Source: Desulfobacterales bacterium
GTDB lineage: Bacteria; Desulfobacterota; Desulfobacteria; Desulfobacterales; C00003106
Assembly: GCA_030613165.1 (NCBI GenBank)
Contig: JAUWMN010000041.1
Coordinates: 1 to 9,213, forward strand
DNA length: 9,213 nt
Reading direction: 5' to 3'
In this document: in pieces, positions 1 to 6,968 of the stretch
How the letters are laid out: each line of letters opens with the position of its first letter
Numbering within the stretch: the stretch's first letter is position 1
Position numbers and translations under genes: made by a program
The notes under the pieces: generated by a model
What the model was told of the DNA's origin: nothing
The model's input: the letters and a program-made list of their open reading frames with translations, nothing else
Database searches by the model: none

Positions 1-128
1 GAACGTTTCTCAACACAACATCCTTTAGAACTATCTATTGCTTCGATTCCTCTTATGCAATTTCCCGCGCGGTCGCCCAGATTTGAACCGACTCCGATGT
101 ATGCAGTATATTTAGTACACGCATCCAT
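1..128 (-). CDS. folK: HPPK (folK), N-terminal 42 codons, cut by the window edge
   Basis: This is the beginning of 2-amino-4-hydroxy-6-hydroxymethyldihydropteridine diphosphokinase, the cytoplasmic folate-pathway enzyme that transfers pyrophosphate from ATP to 6-hydroxymethyl-7,8-dihydropterin. The reading frame runs off the left edge after 42 full codons. Residues 9-20 read AYIGVGSNLGDR, the N-terminal strand and GSNLGDR loop typical of HPPK, followed by an amphipathic helix start (CIRGIEAI). The ATG at 126-128 is the only usable start: reading upstream in frame there is no ATG, GTG or TTG before a TAG at 183-185. No Shine-Dalgarno sequence is visible ahead of it, and an AT-rich inverted repeat (129-146) lies directly upstream. 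It follows dapL with the B1 repeat between them. The catalytic residues lie outside the window, so the call rests on the N-terminal motif alone. Confidence 0.85.
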   Translation of the reverse strand, partial: MDACTKYTAYIGVGSNLGDRAGNCIRGIEAIDSSKGCCVEKR

Positions 129-155
129 AAATACAATTATGTATTTTAAAAGTTT

Positions 156-279
156 GAAGTGCTCTAAAGTGCCTAAAGTGAGCTAAAGTTGCGGAATGCG
201 CTTTCAGCGCAGTTAATTATAAATTGGCATAATACCTTAACTTTAGGCACTTCAGACTTTAGGCACTTTAGATCACTTA
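156..279. repeat. Family B inverted repeat (copy B1) between dapL and folK
   Basis: The left arm (about 156-190) carries repeated CTAAAGTG-type units, and the right arm (about 239-279) carries the reverse complement, ACTTTAGGCACTT, twice. The roughly 48-bp centre includes a perfect 6-bp hairpin, TGCGCT-TTC-AGCGCA, at 197-211. The element fills nearly the whole dapL-folK gap, and its right end contains the dapL stop codon (277-279). There is no U-tract after the hairpin on the minus strand, so it does not look like a standard intrinsic terminator. It is homologous, in opposite orientation, to copy B2 at 8190-8392. Confidence 0.85.
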
Positions 280-1443
280 ATACCCAACTGCCTGTATCCG
301 CTCCACCGCTTCCTTGATCCTCTCCTTGTCTACGGTAAGCGCTATTCGTATATAACCTTCCCCGGCGCTTCCAAAGCCATTTCCGGGCGTCGTTACTATA
401 CCTGCTTTGGTCAATAAATGGGCCGTAAATTCGGCAGAAGTGTAGCCTTTAGGCGCCTCTATCCATAAATAGAAAGTGGCACGGGGAGGTTCTACTGCAA
501 GACCTATCTTTTTCAGCCCTTCCACCAGAATATCCCTTCGCTCCGCATAAATCCGGCACATCTCCTCAACACAGGACTGGTCACCTTCCAACGCCTCGAT
601 TCCCGCGATCTGCACGACCTGGAACGCGCCGGAATCGATATTGCTCTTTATCTGCCCCAAGCCCCCAATTACCTCCGGATGTCCTACGGCAAACCCGATA
701 CGCCATCCCGTCATATTATAGGTCTTGGAAAGAGAGTGAAATTCAATGCCGACTGATTTGGCTCCATCAATTTCTAAAAAACTTAACGGCTTATGACCAT
801 CAAAGGCCATCTCGGAATATGCCGCGTCATGGCAGACAATAATATTATATTTTTCCGCGAATTCGACAACGGACTCAAAAAAATCTCTACTGGCTACTGC
901 TGATGTGGGGTTATTCGGATAGTTCAAAAACATCAACTTTGCTTTTTTAGCCACCTCGGAAGGTATAGAAGAGATATCCGGCAAGAAATCATTCTCTTTT
1001 AATAAGTCCATAAAGTAGCTGGTTCCGCCGGCAAATTGAGTGCCTATATCGTAAACAGGATAAGCCGGACTCGGAACCAGCGCTATATCACCCGGGTTGA
1101 TAAACGCAAGGGGTAAATGCGCGATCCCCTCCTTCGATCCTATCAAGGTGACCACCTCTCGGCCTGGATCAAGTGTCACTCCAAAGCGTTTTTTGTACCA
1201 ACGTGCCACTGCCTCATTAAAATCAGCCATCCCTGTATAAGATGGATATTGATGATTGGCCGGGTCTTCCGACGCCCGCTTTAATGCATTGATAATGTGT
1301 TCCGGTGTAGGAATATCCGGATCCCCCACCCCTAAATCTATAATATCTACGCCACGCGCGCGCACCTCTTCTTTTTTCCGATCAATCTCTTTAAAAAGAT
1401 ACGGGGGGAGTTTTTTCACTCTTTCCGATTTTTCGATCCGCAT
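277..1443 (-). CDS. dapL: LL-diaminopimelate aminotransferase (DapL), PLP fold type I
   Basis: This enzyme transfers an amino group from glutamate to tetrahydrodipicolinate, giving LL-DAP in one step and bypassing DapD, DapC and DapE. The 388-residue protein is a class I/II PLP aminotransferase. It has [12 protein letters not shown] near residues 36-47, NYPNNPT at 174-180, Asp206 and Tyr209 (cofactor contacts), the Schiff-base lysine Lys240 in [12 protein letters not shown], and the substrate-carboxylate arginine Arg366 in GYIRIA. The length fits the shorter DapL subgroup of about 390 residues better than the plant/chlamydia-like type of about 410. The start is supported by AAAGG (1449-1453) five bases upstream. 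Motifs alone cannot exclude another aminotransferase of this superfamily; the assignment to DAP rests on its place after lysA, dapF and dapA. The stop codon lies in the end of repeat B1. Confidence 0.9.
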   Translation of the reverse strand: MRIEKSERVKKLPPYLFKEIDRKKEEVRARGVDIIDLGVGDPDIPTPEHIINALKRASEDPANHQYPSYTGMADFNEAVARWYKKRFGVTLDPGREVVTLIGSKEGIAHLPLAFINPGDIALVPSPAYPVYDIGTQFAGGTSYFMDLLKENDFLPDISSIPSEVAKKAKLMFLNYPNNPTSAVASRDFFESVVEFAEKYNIIVCHDAAYSEMAFDGHKPLSFLEIDGAKSVGIEFHSLSKTYNMTGWRIGFAVGHPEVIGGLGQIKSNIDSGAFQVVQIAGIEALEGDQSCVEEMCRIYAERRDILVEGLKKIGLAVEPPRATFYLWIEAPKGYTSAEFTAHLLTKAGIVTTPGNGFGSAGEGYIRIALTVDKERIKEAVERIQAVGY

Positions 1444-1462
1444 TATAACCTTTCTATCAGAG

Positions 1463-1679
1463 TTAGGACACAGCTTTCCGCAGATATTCGCAGAAAACTA
1501 TTTTCTGAAATGAGACAGTCAACTTGCAGCGTGTTGCGTGTTTCATTCCTATTCCGGCTCTGGGTATTAAATGAATTTGTTTGTTTTGCCACCTAATTTA
1601 TTGCGGCTATCAAAAATTAATTCTTCTATTTTTAACCCGCAACGCGTAACCCGCAACACGGATTCACCTGCGTCCAAAA
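1463..1679. repeat. Family C element (copy C1) between dapA and dapL
   Basis: This degenerate inverted-repeat element is about 215 bp long. The left end TTAGGACACAG (1463-1473) is answered by an inverted CTGCGTCCAAA (1668-1678). Inside are 7-bp tandem arms of GTTGCGT type (1526-1543) and their inverted counterpart of CGCAACCC/CGTAACC type (1634-1660). The central stretch at 1571-1600 matches the centre of copy C2 (5039-5067) at about 24 of 29 positions in the same orientation. No coding sequence is seen in the 254-bp gap between dapA and dapL. Confidence 0.75.
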
Positions 1680-1697
1680 TACAAATTTCTATACTAT

Positions 1698-2573
1698 CTA
1701 AATAAGTCCATACTCGCTCAGCGTCTTTTTCAATTTTTCCAAGTTCGCTTCTAACATGGAGGAAAGAGGTAGCCGTAGTTCCGCGGATGATATCTTTCCC
1801 ATCAGGGCAAGAGAGGTCTTTGCCGGAGCCGGGTTGGTTTCATAAAACATGGCATTGTTCAGAGGCCACAATTTATAATGAAGCGCTCTTGCCTTTTCCA
1901 GGTCGCCTGCCTCGAACGCGTCTATCATACCAGACATATCCCGTGGCGCCACGTTAGCGACTACGGATATAACCCCTTTTCCGCCAATTGCAAGAAGTGG
2001 AAACGCTGTAAAATCATCACCCGACAGTAGAGTAATCTTATCGCCGCAAAGCGATATGATATCCGCCGCCTGCTGCATCGATCCAGTTGCCTCTTTGATA
2101 GCAATAACATCGTCGAGTTCCGCCAAACGGGCCACTGTGGGAGGGAGCATATTAAGAGCGGTTCTTCCCGGGACATTGTACAGAACCATCGGAAAGGAGC
2201 AAGCGTCTGATACAGCTTTAAAATGTTGAAAAAGTCCTTCCTGGGTGGGTTTATTGTAATAGGGTGTAATGACCAGCGCGGCATTCGCGCCTGCCGACTT
2301 GGCATGGTGAGTCAGCTCAATGGTTTCAGCCGTGCTATTGGAACCGGTGCCGGCGATAACCGGCACCCTGCCTTTGACCGCATCTATGGTAATCTCGACC
2401 ACACTTTTATGTTCTGTATGGTCAAGAGTGGCAGACTCTCCTGTAGTACCACACGGAACGATCGCATCCGTGCCGTTTTCTATCTGAAATTCGATCAGGT
2501 TACGCAGACCTTCTTCATCTAACTTTCCATCCTTAAAAGGTGTAACAATCGCAACAATAGCACCCTTAATCAT
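1698..2573 (-). CDS. dapA: 4-hydroxy-tetrahydrodipicolinate synthase (DapA)
   Basis: DapA condenses pyruvate with aspartate-4-semialdehyde in the cytoplasm, the first committed step of DAP/lysine synthesis. The 291-residue protein is a complete TIM-barrel class I aldolase of normal family length. Visible active-site elements are GTTGE at 42-46 (the Thr43/Thr44 pair), Tyr106, Tyr132 in LYNVPGRT, Arg137 and the Schiff-base lysine Lys160 in AIKEATGS. These sit one residue before the well-known E. coli positions (Thr44, Thr45, Tyr107, Tyr133, Arg138, Lys161), so the catalytic set is intact. The start is firmly set by a near-consensus AAGGAGGA seven bases upstream. It lies downstream of dapF across the family A palindrome and upstream of dapL. 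Feedback inhibition by lysine cannot be judged from these motifs. Confidence 0.98.
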   Translation of the reverse strand: MIKGAIVAIVTPFKDGKLDEEGLRNLIEFQIENGTDAIVPCGTTGESATLDHTEHKSVVEITIDAVKGRVPVIAGTGSNSTAETIELTHHAKSAGANAALVITPYYNKPTQEGLFQHFKAVSDACSFPMVLYNVPGRTALNMLPPTVARLAELDDVIAIKEATGSMQQAADIISLCGDKITLLSGDDFTAFPLLAIGGKGVISVVANVAPRDMSGMIDAFEAGDLEKARALHYKLWPLNNAMFYETNPAPAKTSLALMGKISSAELRLPLSSMLEANLEKLKKTLSEYGLI

Positions 2574-2580
2574 AGTAATA

Positions 2581-2588
2581 TCCTCCTT
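2581..2588 (-). promoter_or_regulatory. Strong ribosome binding site of dapA
   Basis: The minus strand reads AAGGAGGA, then seven bases, then the dapA ATG. It is the best Shine-Dalgarno match in the window and fixes the dapA start. It lies just outside the family A palindrome (2609-2755), so folding of that element would leave the site free. Confidence 0.9.
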
Positions 2589-2608
2589 GGATTACAAATT
2601 TATCCGTA

Positions 2609-2755
2609 TAGTGTCCATTCAGAAATAGTAGATTTTGTCCCAAGACAAGGCCGCACAAGGATTTTCACCGCAGGCGTAGCAACGCTACGTCGAGGATGGA
2701 AATCCGCGGAGAACGCAGTATTGGGGCAAAAGATGCTATTCCTGGATGGGCACTA
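2609..2755. repeat. Family A palindrome, 147 bp, between dapF and dapA
   Basis: One near-symmetric palindrome: the left end TAGTGTCCATTCAG is mirrored by a right end that reads TAGTGCCCATCCAG on the other strand. The outer arms of about 34 bases agree at all but roughly seven positions, and most of the mismatches are transitions. The middle is less conserved apart from a GGATTTT/GGATTTC pair. At the tip is a perfect 6-bp stem CGTAGC-AAC-GCTACG (2675-2689), centred on base 2682, which is also the exact midpoint of the element. On the minus strand the TAG that opens the palindrome is the stop codon of dapF (2753-2755). No U-tract follows, so terminator function is not supported. It looks like a small non-autonomous palindromic (REP/MITE-like) element. 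Confidence 0.88.
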
Positions 2756-3589
2756 ATAAATTGCCTCATCCCACAGTCGCCCCTGATAAATCACGCGCGC
2801 GTCCCCTTCCAGGAATACATCAACAAAATCAAAGCCTGCTTTAGAAAAGTACACGGTGAGGAGATCACCTCCTCGTGTCTTTACCGATACCGGGGATTCT
2901 ACCAACCCCTTTCGCGCCGCTACCAGGGCGGCTGCCACCGAGCCCGTGCCACACGCCAGGGTCTCGTCCTCCACACCTCTCTCATAGGTGCGGATTAAAA
3001 GATTGCCATTTTCGGATTGCTTCACAAAATTGACATTGGTCCCTGCCGGTGCATACCGATCATGATACCGTATAGGGCGTCCCCATTCCACAATTGGAAC
3101 TCCTTCAAGATCATCCGCCCAGATGACCGCGTGCGGAACTCCCGTATTGATTGAATTGACTGAAAAAACTTTCCCTCCGGCCTCAATCTCTTCGCCGAGG
3201 ACCATCCCATTAGGTTGGGTCATCTCTAATCGAACCCTGATGCCGTCAACTATCGCCCGAACAATACCGGCATCGGTCTCAAACGAAAGTTCAGGGCCAC
3301 AGATCTGATTCAAATAGGCGAAGCGGGCCGCGCAGCGTCCGCCATTTCCGCACATTTCCGCCAAAGAGCCATCCTGGTTAAAAAAGCGCCACTTAAAATC
3401 AGCCTTCTCAGAATGCTCGATAAGGATAAGGCCGTCAGCGCCCACGGAAAACTTACGGCGGCAGACAGCGGCAACAAAATCCTTAATCTCTTTGGCATTC
3501 ACCGCGCCATCCCGGTTGTCAATCAGGATGAAATCATTCCCGCTCCCGCTCATTTTGTAGAAAATAGGTATCTTGGGCATGTCGGTCAT
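2753..3589 (-). CDS. dapF: Diaminopimelate epimerase (DapF)
   Basis: DapF converts LL-DAP to meso-DAP without a cofactor, using two cysteines as acid and base. The product feeds both lysine synthesis and peptidoglycan. The 278-residue protein contains the N-terminal KMSGSGNDF motif (13-20), the first catalytic Cys80 in MCGNGGRC, GVPHAV (150-155), and the second catalytic Cys213 in ACGTGS. The length is usual for the family. The start is taken at the ATG at 3587-3589, with a weak GGA seven bases upstream; a second ATG three codons later (3578-3580) is possible and would drop only M-T-D. The region before the start is a family C half-element, and the TAG stop is the first triplet of the family A palindrome, so repeat DNA bounds the gene on both sides. 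It lies between lysA and dapA. Confidence 0.97.
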   Translation of the reverse strand: MTDMPKIPIFYKMSGSGNDFILIDNRDGAVNAKEIKDFVAAVCRRKFSVGADGLILIEHSEKADFKWRFFNQDGSLAEMCGNGGRCAARFAYLNQICGPELSFETDAGIVRAIVDGIRVRLEMTQPNGMVLGEEIEAGGKVFSVNSINTGVPHAVIWADDLEGVPIVEWGRPIRYHDRYAPAGTNVNFVKQSENGNLLIRTYERGVEDETLACGTGSVAAALVAARKGLVESPVSVKTRGGDLLTVYFSKAGFDFVDVFLEGDARVIYQGRLWDEAIY

Positions 3590-3599
3590 TTTTTGATCC

Positions 3600-3664
3600 G
3601 TTGCGGGTTACGTGTTGCGAGTTGCGGGTTAAAAATAGAAGAATTCATTTCTGTGTCCTAATTT
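3600..3664. repeat. Family C half-element between lysA and dapF
   Basis: A 7-bp tandem array GTTGCGG-GTTACGT-GTTGCGA-GTTGCGG-GTT (3600-3630) is followed by a short A-rich spacer and one terminal repeat, CTGTGTCCTAA (3651-3661). It lacks the partner arm and centre seen in C1 and C2. Bases 3621-3645 match 1619-1643 of C1 exactly in inverted orientation (25 of 25). The end of the element overlaps or directly adjoins the lysA stop (3663-3665), and its other end lies at the dapF ribosome binding region. Confidence 0.82.
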
Positions 3665-4916
3665 ACAAAAACGACGGAAGCGATTCTCCTTGTATCAAGG
3701 TCTCATACGTTTCCCGCTCCCGTACCACATGAAATCGGTCACCTTTGACCATAACCTCTGGTATACGTGGCCGCGAATTATAATTAGACGACATAGCAAA
3801 TCCATAAGCGCCGGCGCTCATCAACGCCACTAAGTCACCCGGTTCACACTTGGGTAGCTTGCGGTCTCTGGCAAAAAAGTCGCCTGATTCACAGATCGGA
3901 CCTACCACATCAGCAACAAAAGGAGGCCTCTTGCGTTGTATTACCGGTTGTATGGCATGGTATGCATCATACAGCGAAGGCCTTGCAAGGTCATTCATCG
4001 CCGCGTCCACAATAACAAAATTCTTTTTATCGCTCTTTTTGGCATAAAGACATTTGGTTACCAACACGCCGGCATTCCCAACAATTACACGGCCGGGTTC
4101 CAATATAAGGGTAAAGGGAATTTCCCCTAACTCCTGGACAATTGCCCTGGCGTAATCATCCGGATGTGGAGGAACCTCCTCGTCATAAGTTATACCGAGA
4201 CCACCTCCAAGATCGAGATATTGGATATGAATTCCCAGTTTTTCCAAATCGGTTATAAGTCCTTTTACCTTGCGCAGGGCATCTACAAACGGAGCTGTTT
4301 CAGTCAATTGGGATCCTACATGGCAATCAATCCCCACGATATCTATGTTAGAAAGTTTTTGGGCTGCTTTATAGGTTGAAATGGCAACCTCTCTGTTAAT
4401 ACCGAATTTATTTTTTTTCATACCTGTCGATATATACGGATGGGTTTTGGGATCCACATCAGGATTCACACGAAGCGCTATCCGGGCTCTGGTGTTCAAT
4501 CTCTCCGCACACCGGTTTACAGTCTCCAGCTCCTGAAAAGACTCGATATTAAACATTAATATATTAGACTTAAGCGCATACTCAATTTCGTCTATCCGCT
4601 TCCCAACGCCGGAATAGACTATCTTTTCCGGCAGAACACCCGCCTTTAGTCCCCGGTACAGCTCTCCGCCTGATACAATATCCAATCCACCGCCTAACGT
4701 GGCAAAAAGGTTTAAAACCGCCAGGTTTGAATTTGCCTTTGCGGAAAAGCAGACTAAATGGGGGACCTCATTAAAGGCGCCGTCAAATGCGGAGAAATGT
4801 CTGGTCAACGTAGCATGGCTGTATATGTAAAACGGTGTTCCCACCTCTTTGGCAATCTTTAAGATAGGAACATCTTCACAAAACATTTCATTGTCACGAT
4901 ACTCAAAATGATGCAT
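3663..4916 (-). CDS. lysA: Diaminopimelate decarboxylase (LysA)
   Basis: LysA decarboxylates meso-DAP to L-lysine, the last step of the pathway, with pyridoxal phosphate. The 417-residue protein has the fold III alanine-racemase-like barrel followed by a C-terminal beta domain. Visible features are GTPFYIYS at 26-33, the PLP-binding Lys60 in CFSAKAN, HVGSQ at 199-203, the phosphate-binding glycine loop DLGGGLG at 235-241, EPGR at 273-276, CESGD at 342-346 (the Cys/Glu that acts from the neighbouring subunit of the dimer) and GAYGFAMSSNYNSR near 369-382. The start MHHFEYRDNEMFCEDVP matches the usual N-terminus of the family, although the nearest Shine-Dalgarno-like sequence is only a weak, distant GGA. 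It follows the lipoprotein gene across repeat C2 and precedes dapF across a half-element. Confidence 0.98.
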   Translation of the reverse strand: MHHFEYRDNEMFCEDVPILKIAKEVGTPFYIYSHATLTRHFSAFDGAFNEVPHLVCFSAKANSNLAVLNLFATLGGGLDIVSGGELYRGLKAGVLPEKIVYSGVGKRIDEIEYALKSNILMFNIESFQELETVNRCAERLNTRARIALRVNPDVDPKTHPYISTGMKKNKFGINREVAISTYKAAQKLSNIDIVGIDCHVGSQLTETAPFVDALRKVKGLITDLEKLGIHIQYLDLGGGLGITYDEEVPPHPDDYARAIVQELGEIPFTLILEPGRVIVGNAGVLVTKCLYAKKSDKKNFVIVDAAMNDLARPSLYDAYHAIQPVIQRKRPPFVADVVGPICESGDFFARDRKLPKCEPGDLVALMSAGAYGFAMSSNYNSRPRIPEVMVKGDRFHVVRERETYETLIQGESLPSFL

Positions 4917-4970
4917 GGTTCAGTTATTCCATTCGCGTCTTTTACGAGTTTATTGAAAACAACGTTAAAA

Positions 4971-5136
4971 TTTGGACACAGATTTTCGCAGATACAGACA
5001 GTTGCGAGTTACGGGTTGCGAGTTACGAGTTTTATTGTATGAATTTGCTTGGGTTGCTACCTATTTTGACCCGTAACACGTAACACGTAACTTTATATTT
5101 TAAAACCTTGATAATCCGCATTAATCTGTGTCCAAA
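4971..5136. repeat. Family C element (copy C2) between the lipoprotein gene and lysA
   Basis: This 166-bp element has exact 14-bp inverted ends, TTTGGACACAGATT at 4971-4984 and its reverse complement at 5123-5136. Within it are 7-bp tandem arms: GTTGCGA-GTTACGG-GTTGCGA-GTTACGA (5001-5028) and, inverted, three GTTACGN units (5071-5091). The two arms can fold back across a loop of about 40 bases that resembles the loop of C1. The right end lies inside the lipoprotein gene and encodes its last four residues and part of its stop codon. Confidence 0.87.
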
Positions 5137-5546
5137 ACAAAAACAATATTCGAGTCGCCACTCTCTACCCCGTCTTCTGAGATCACTATGACCTTGTAGA
5201 CATAGCGATTCCCGGGCTCAATCGCATCCCAATAGATGACCTGTTTACCCTCTATATGAACGGTCTTCGGATCAGCGATATCGATATCAAACCTTTCTGT
5301 AAACCGAACCGGGCAACCAGGACACGGCTCTTCCGCAAGGGGTTTTATGGCCTTAAAGAGTCTGAATAGATTTTCTCCCTCTGGAATTGTCCAGGAGAGT
5401 CTAATCCGCTCTTGTATAACTTCTCCCTTCAGATCCTTTACTGATTGTGGAACAATTGCCTTGGGTGGCACAGGCGGCCCTTTTTTACCGCAAGCTATCC
5501 CTCCCAACAGGATGAAGCAGATAAAAAGGCGTAAGAATATCTTCAC
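5121..5546 (-). CDS. Small predicted lipoprotein, LptM-like N-terminus with fibronectin III-like domain
   Basis: The 141-residue protein starts with a short positively charged, hydrophobic signal (MKIFLRLFICFILLGG) ending at a probable lipidated Cys19 in GIAC. The -3 residue is Gly, a slightly unusual lipobox. The mature start CGKKGPPVPP resembles the LptM/YifL/LppL family, whose genes often sit beside lysA or dapF in Proteobacteria. Unlike those very short proteins, this one continues with about 100 residues that look like a fibronectin type III beta-sandwich (SVKDLKGEV, IRLSWTIP, YVYKVIVISEDGVESGDSN), with a CPGC pair at 75-78. It is presumably membrane-anchored and exported; its precise role is unknown. 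The start is GTG (5544-5546), overlapping the argH stop by 4 bp (GTGA), which suggests translational coupling. The last residues LDTD are encoded by the end of repeat C2. Confidence 0.85.
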   Translation of the reverse strand: MKIFLRLFICFILLGGIACGKKGPPVPPKAIVPQSVKDLKGEVIQERIRLSWTIPEGENLFRLFKAIKPLAEEPCPGCPVRFTERFDIDIADPKTVHIEGKQVIYWDAIEPGNRYVYKVIVISEDGVESGDSNIVFVLDTD

Positions 5547-6925
5547 TCTAATCCCAGTTCTTCTTCCGCGGCGCTGATCGCTGCCAACACATTTTTCCTC
5601 GCTGTGCCACCTATCGATCTTCTCCGGTTGACTACAGACCCCAAAGAGAGGGCATCAAAAACATCCTCAGCAATTACCGGAGAGAATCTTCTCATTACTT
5701 CCAACGTCAATTCATGTAGTTCTTTTTTCTCCTCCAGGCAGTAGCGAACTGTTTCACCAACAATCCGATGTGCGTCTCGAAATCCCACTCCCTTGGTTAC
5801 CAGATAATCGGCTAAATCCGTCGCGTTCAGAAAGCCACGGCTCGCCGCCTCTTTCATTCGATCCTGGTTGAATCTAAGTTTGGAAAGCAGTTTACCGTAA
5901 ACCAAAAGACACATCTTTAAGGTATCCACGGTATCGAACAATGGCTCCTTATCTTCCTGCATATCCCTATTATAGGCCAGGGGAAGAGATTTCATCATGG
6001 TCAACAAGGCCATCAGGCTGCCAAACACACGCCCTGCCTTCCCTCGGGCCAGCTCGCAAACATCCGGATTCTTTTTCTGTGGCATGATACTGCTTCCCGT
6101 AGAAAAGGAGTCGGGCATCTCCACAAAACCGAATTCAGCGGAAGACCAGTATATCAACTCTTCGGAAATACGGCTCAGGTGGACCATACAAATTGAAGCT
6201 GAAGCAAGAAATTCTATAATGAAATCCCTGTCACTTACCGCGTCTAAACTGTTTCCCGTGACCTTGGAAAAACCAAGAAGTTCTGCCGTATAGTTCATGT
6301 CAATTGGAAACGTAGTCCCGGCAAGGGCCGCGCTTCCAAGAGGAAGAACATTAATTCGCGCCAGACCCTCTTCAAACCGAGCGTTGTCCCGCTTAAACAT
6401 TTCATAATAGGCCATGAAATGATGTGACAAAAGAACCGGCTGCGCCCGCTGCATATGGGTGTAGCCGGGCATTACAACATCAATATATTTCTTGGAGAGG
6501 CCGACAAACTCCCTTCTAAGGGTCGTCAGACAGCGTAAAATCTCTTTACATTCATCCCGCAAATACATACGTGTGTCAAGGGCTACCTGATCGTTACGGC
6601 TCCTTGCCGTATGGAGTTTTTTTGCCACATCACCCAGGTCGACAGCAAGCCGGCTTTCAATGTTCATATGAACGTCTTCCAGGGCATCGTCGAATTTAAA
6701 CGCACCCTGTTCTATCTCTTGCTTGATCTTGTCAAGTCCCTTGATTAGGATATCGGCTTCGTCCTCTGTAATGATCGACTGCCTGGCAAGCATCTTACAA
6801 TGGGCAATGCTTCCCTGAATATCATAAGCATAAAGCCGGCTGTCTGTTTTAACAGAAGCAGTAAAGGCCTCTACACTCGTGTCGGTCGCTTCCTTAAATC
6901 TTCCGTCCCACAATTTAGCGGACAT
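5543..6925 (-). CDS. argH: Argininosuccinate lyase (ArgH)
   Basis: ArgH splits argininosuccinate into arginine and fumarate, the final step of arginine synthesis, as a cytoplasmic homotetramer. The 460-residue protein is full length for the fumarase/aspartase superfamily. It shows the N-terminal KLWDGRF, TARSRNDQ at 106-113, GYTHMQRAQP at 154-163 with the catalytic-region His157, and the superfamily signature GSSIMPQKKNPD at 277-288 on the flexible loop that carries the catalytic serine. The start ATG has a GAGG five bases upstream. It is separated from argG by only 39 bp, most of it a family B fragment, and its TGA overlaps the GTG of the lipoprotein gene, so these two are surely co-transcribed. 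Nothing is missing from the active site. Confidence 0.97.
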   Translation of the reverse strand: MSAKLWDGRFKEATDTSVEAFTASVKTDSRLYAYDIQGSIAHCKMLARQSIITEDEADILIKGLDKIKQEIEQGAFKFDDALEDVHMNIESRLAVDLGDVAKKLHTARSRNDQVALDTRMYLRDECKEILRCLTTLRREFVGLSKKYIDVVMPGYTHMQRAQPVLLSHHFMAYYEMFKRDNARFEEGLARINVLPLGSAALAGTTFPIDMNYTAELLGFSKVTGNSLDAVSDRDFIIEFLASASICMVHLSRISEELIYWSSAEFGFVEMPDSFSTGSSIMPQKKNPDVCELARGKAGRVFGSLMALLTMMKSLPLAYNRDMQEDKEPLFDTVDTLKMCLLVYGKLLSKLRFNQDRMKEAASRGFLNATDLADYLVTKGVGFRDAHRIVGETVRYCLEEKKELHELTLEVMRRFSPVIAEDVFDALSLGSVVNRRRSIGGTARKNVLAAISAAEEELGLE

Positions 6926-6941
6926 AAGAACCTCGTATTAT

Positions 6942-6968
6942 CGGTTAAGTGCCTAAAGTTTAGTTCAC
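6942..6968. repeat. Family B repeat fragment between argG and argH
   Basis: This single short copy reads GGTTAAGTGCCTAAAGTTTAGTTCACTT on the plus strand, with a TTAAGTGCCTAAAGTTT core identical in style to the arms of B1 and B2. It makes up most of the 39-bp argG-argH gap and includes the argG stop codon (6965-6967), so the final Asn-Lys-stop of ArgG borders or lies in repeat DNA. Confidence 0.7.

Noticed and set aside
60..100. tRNA-like string (GGTCGCCCAGATTTGAACC) near the left edge
   Set aside because: The minus-strand translation reads GVGSNLGDRA, the HPPK motif of folK, and no cloverleaf arms can be formed around it.
2223..2522. Plus-strand open frame opposite dapA, and similar frames opposite the other genes
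   Set aside because: They lie wholly within strongly conserved minus-strand genes, have no recognisable motifs and lack ribosome sites; they are antisense shadows.
2609..2755. Rho-independent terminator or structured riboswitch before dapA
   Set aside because: There is no U-run after the stem, and the ribosome site of dapA lies outside it. The symmetry fits a palindromic repeat better than a lysine riboswitch, whose characteristic five-helix layout I do not see.
2696..2998. Plus-strand open frame across the family A palindrome and the end of dapF
   Set aside because: It begins inside repeat DNA and continues antisense to dapF conserved sequence including the ACGTGS region; no family resemblance.
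5001..5091. Intrinsic terminator formed by the C2 arms
   Set aside because: The stem is imperfect and GC content is moderate, the loop is about 40 bases and no U-tract follows on the minus strand; genes on both sides face the same way.
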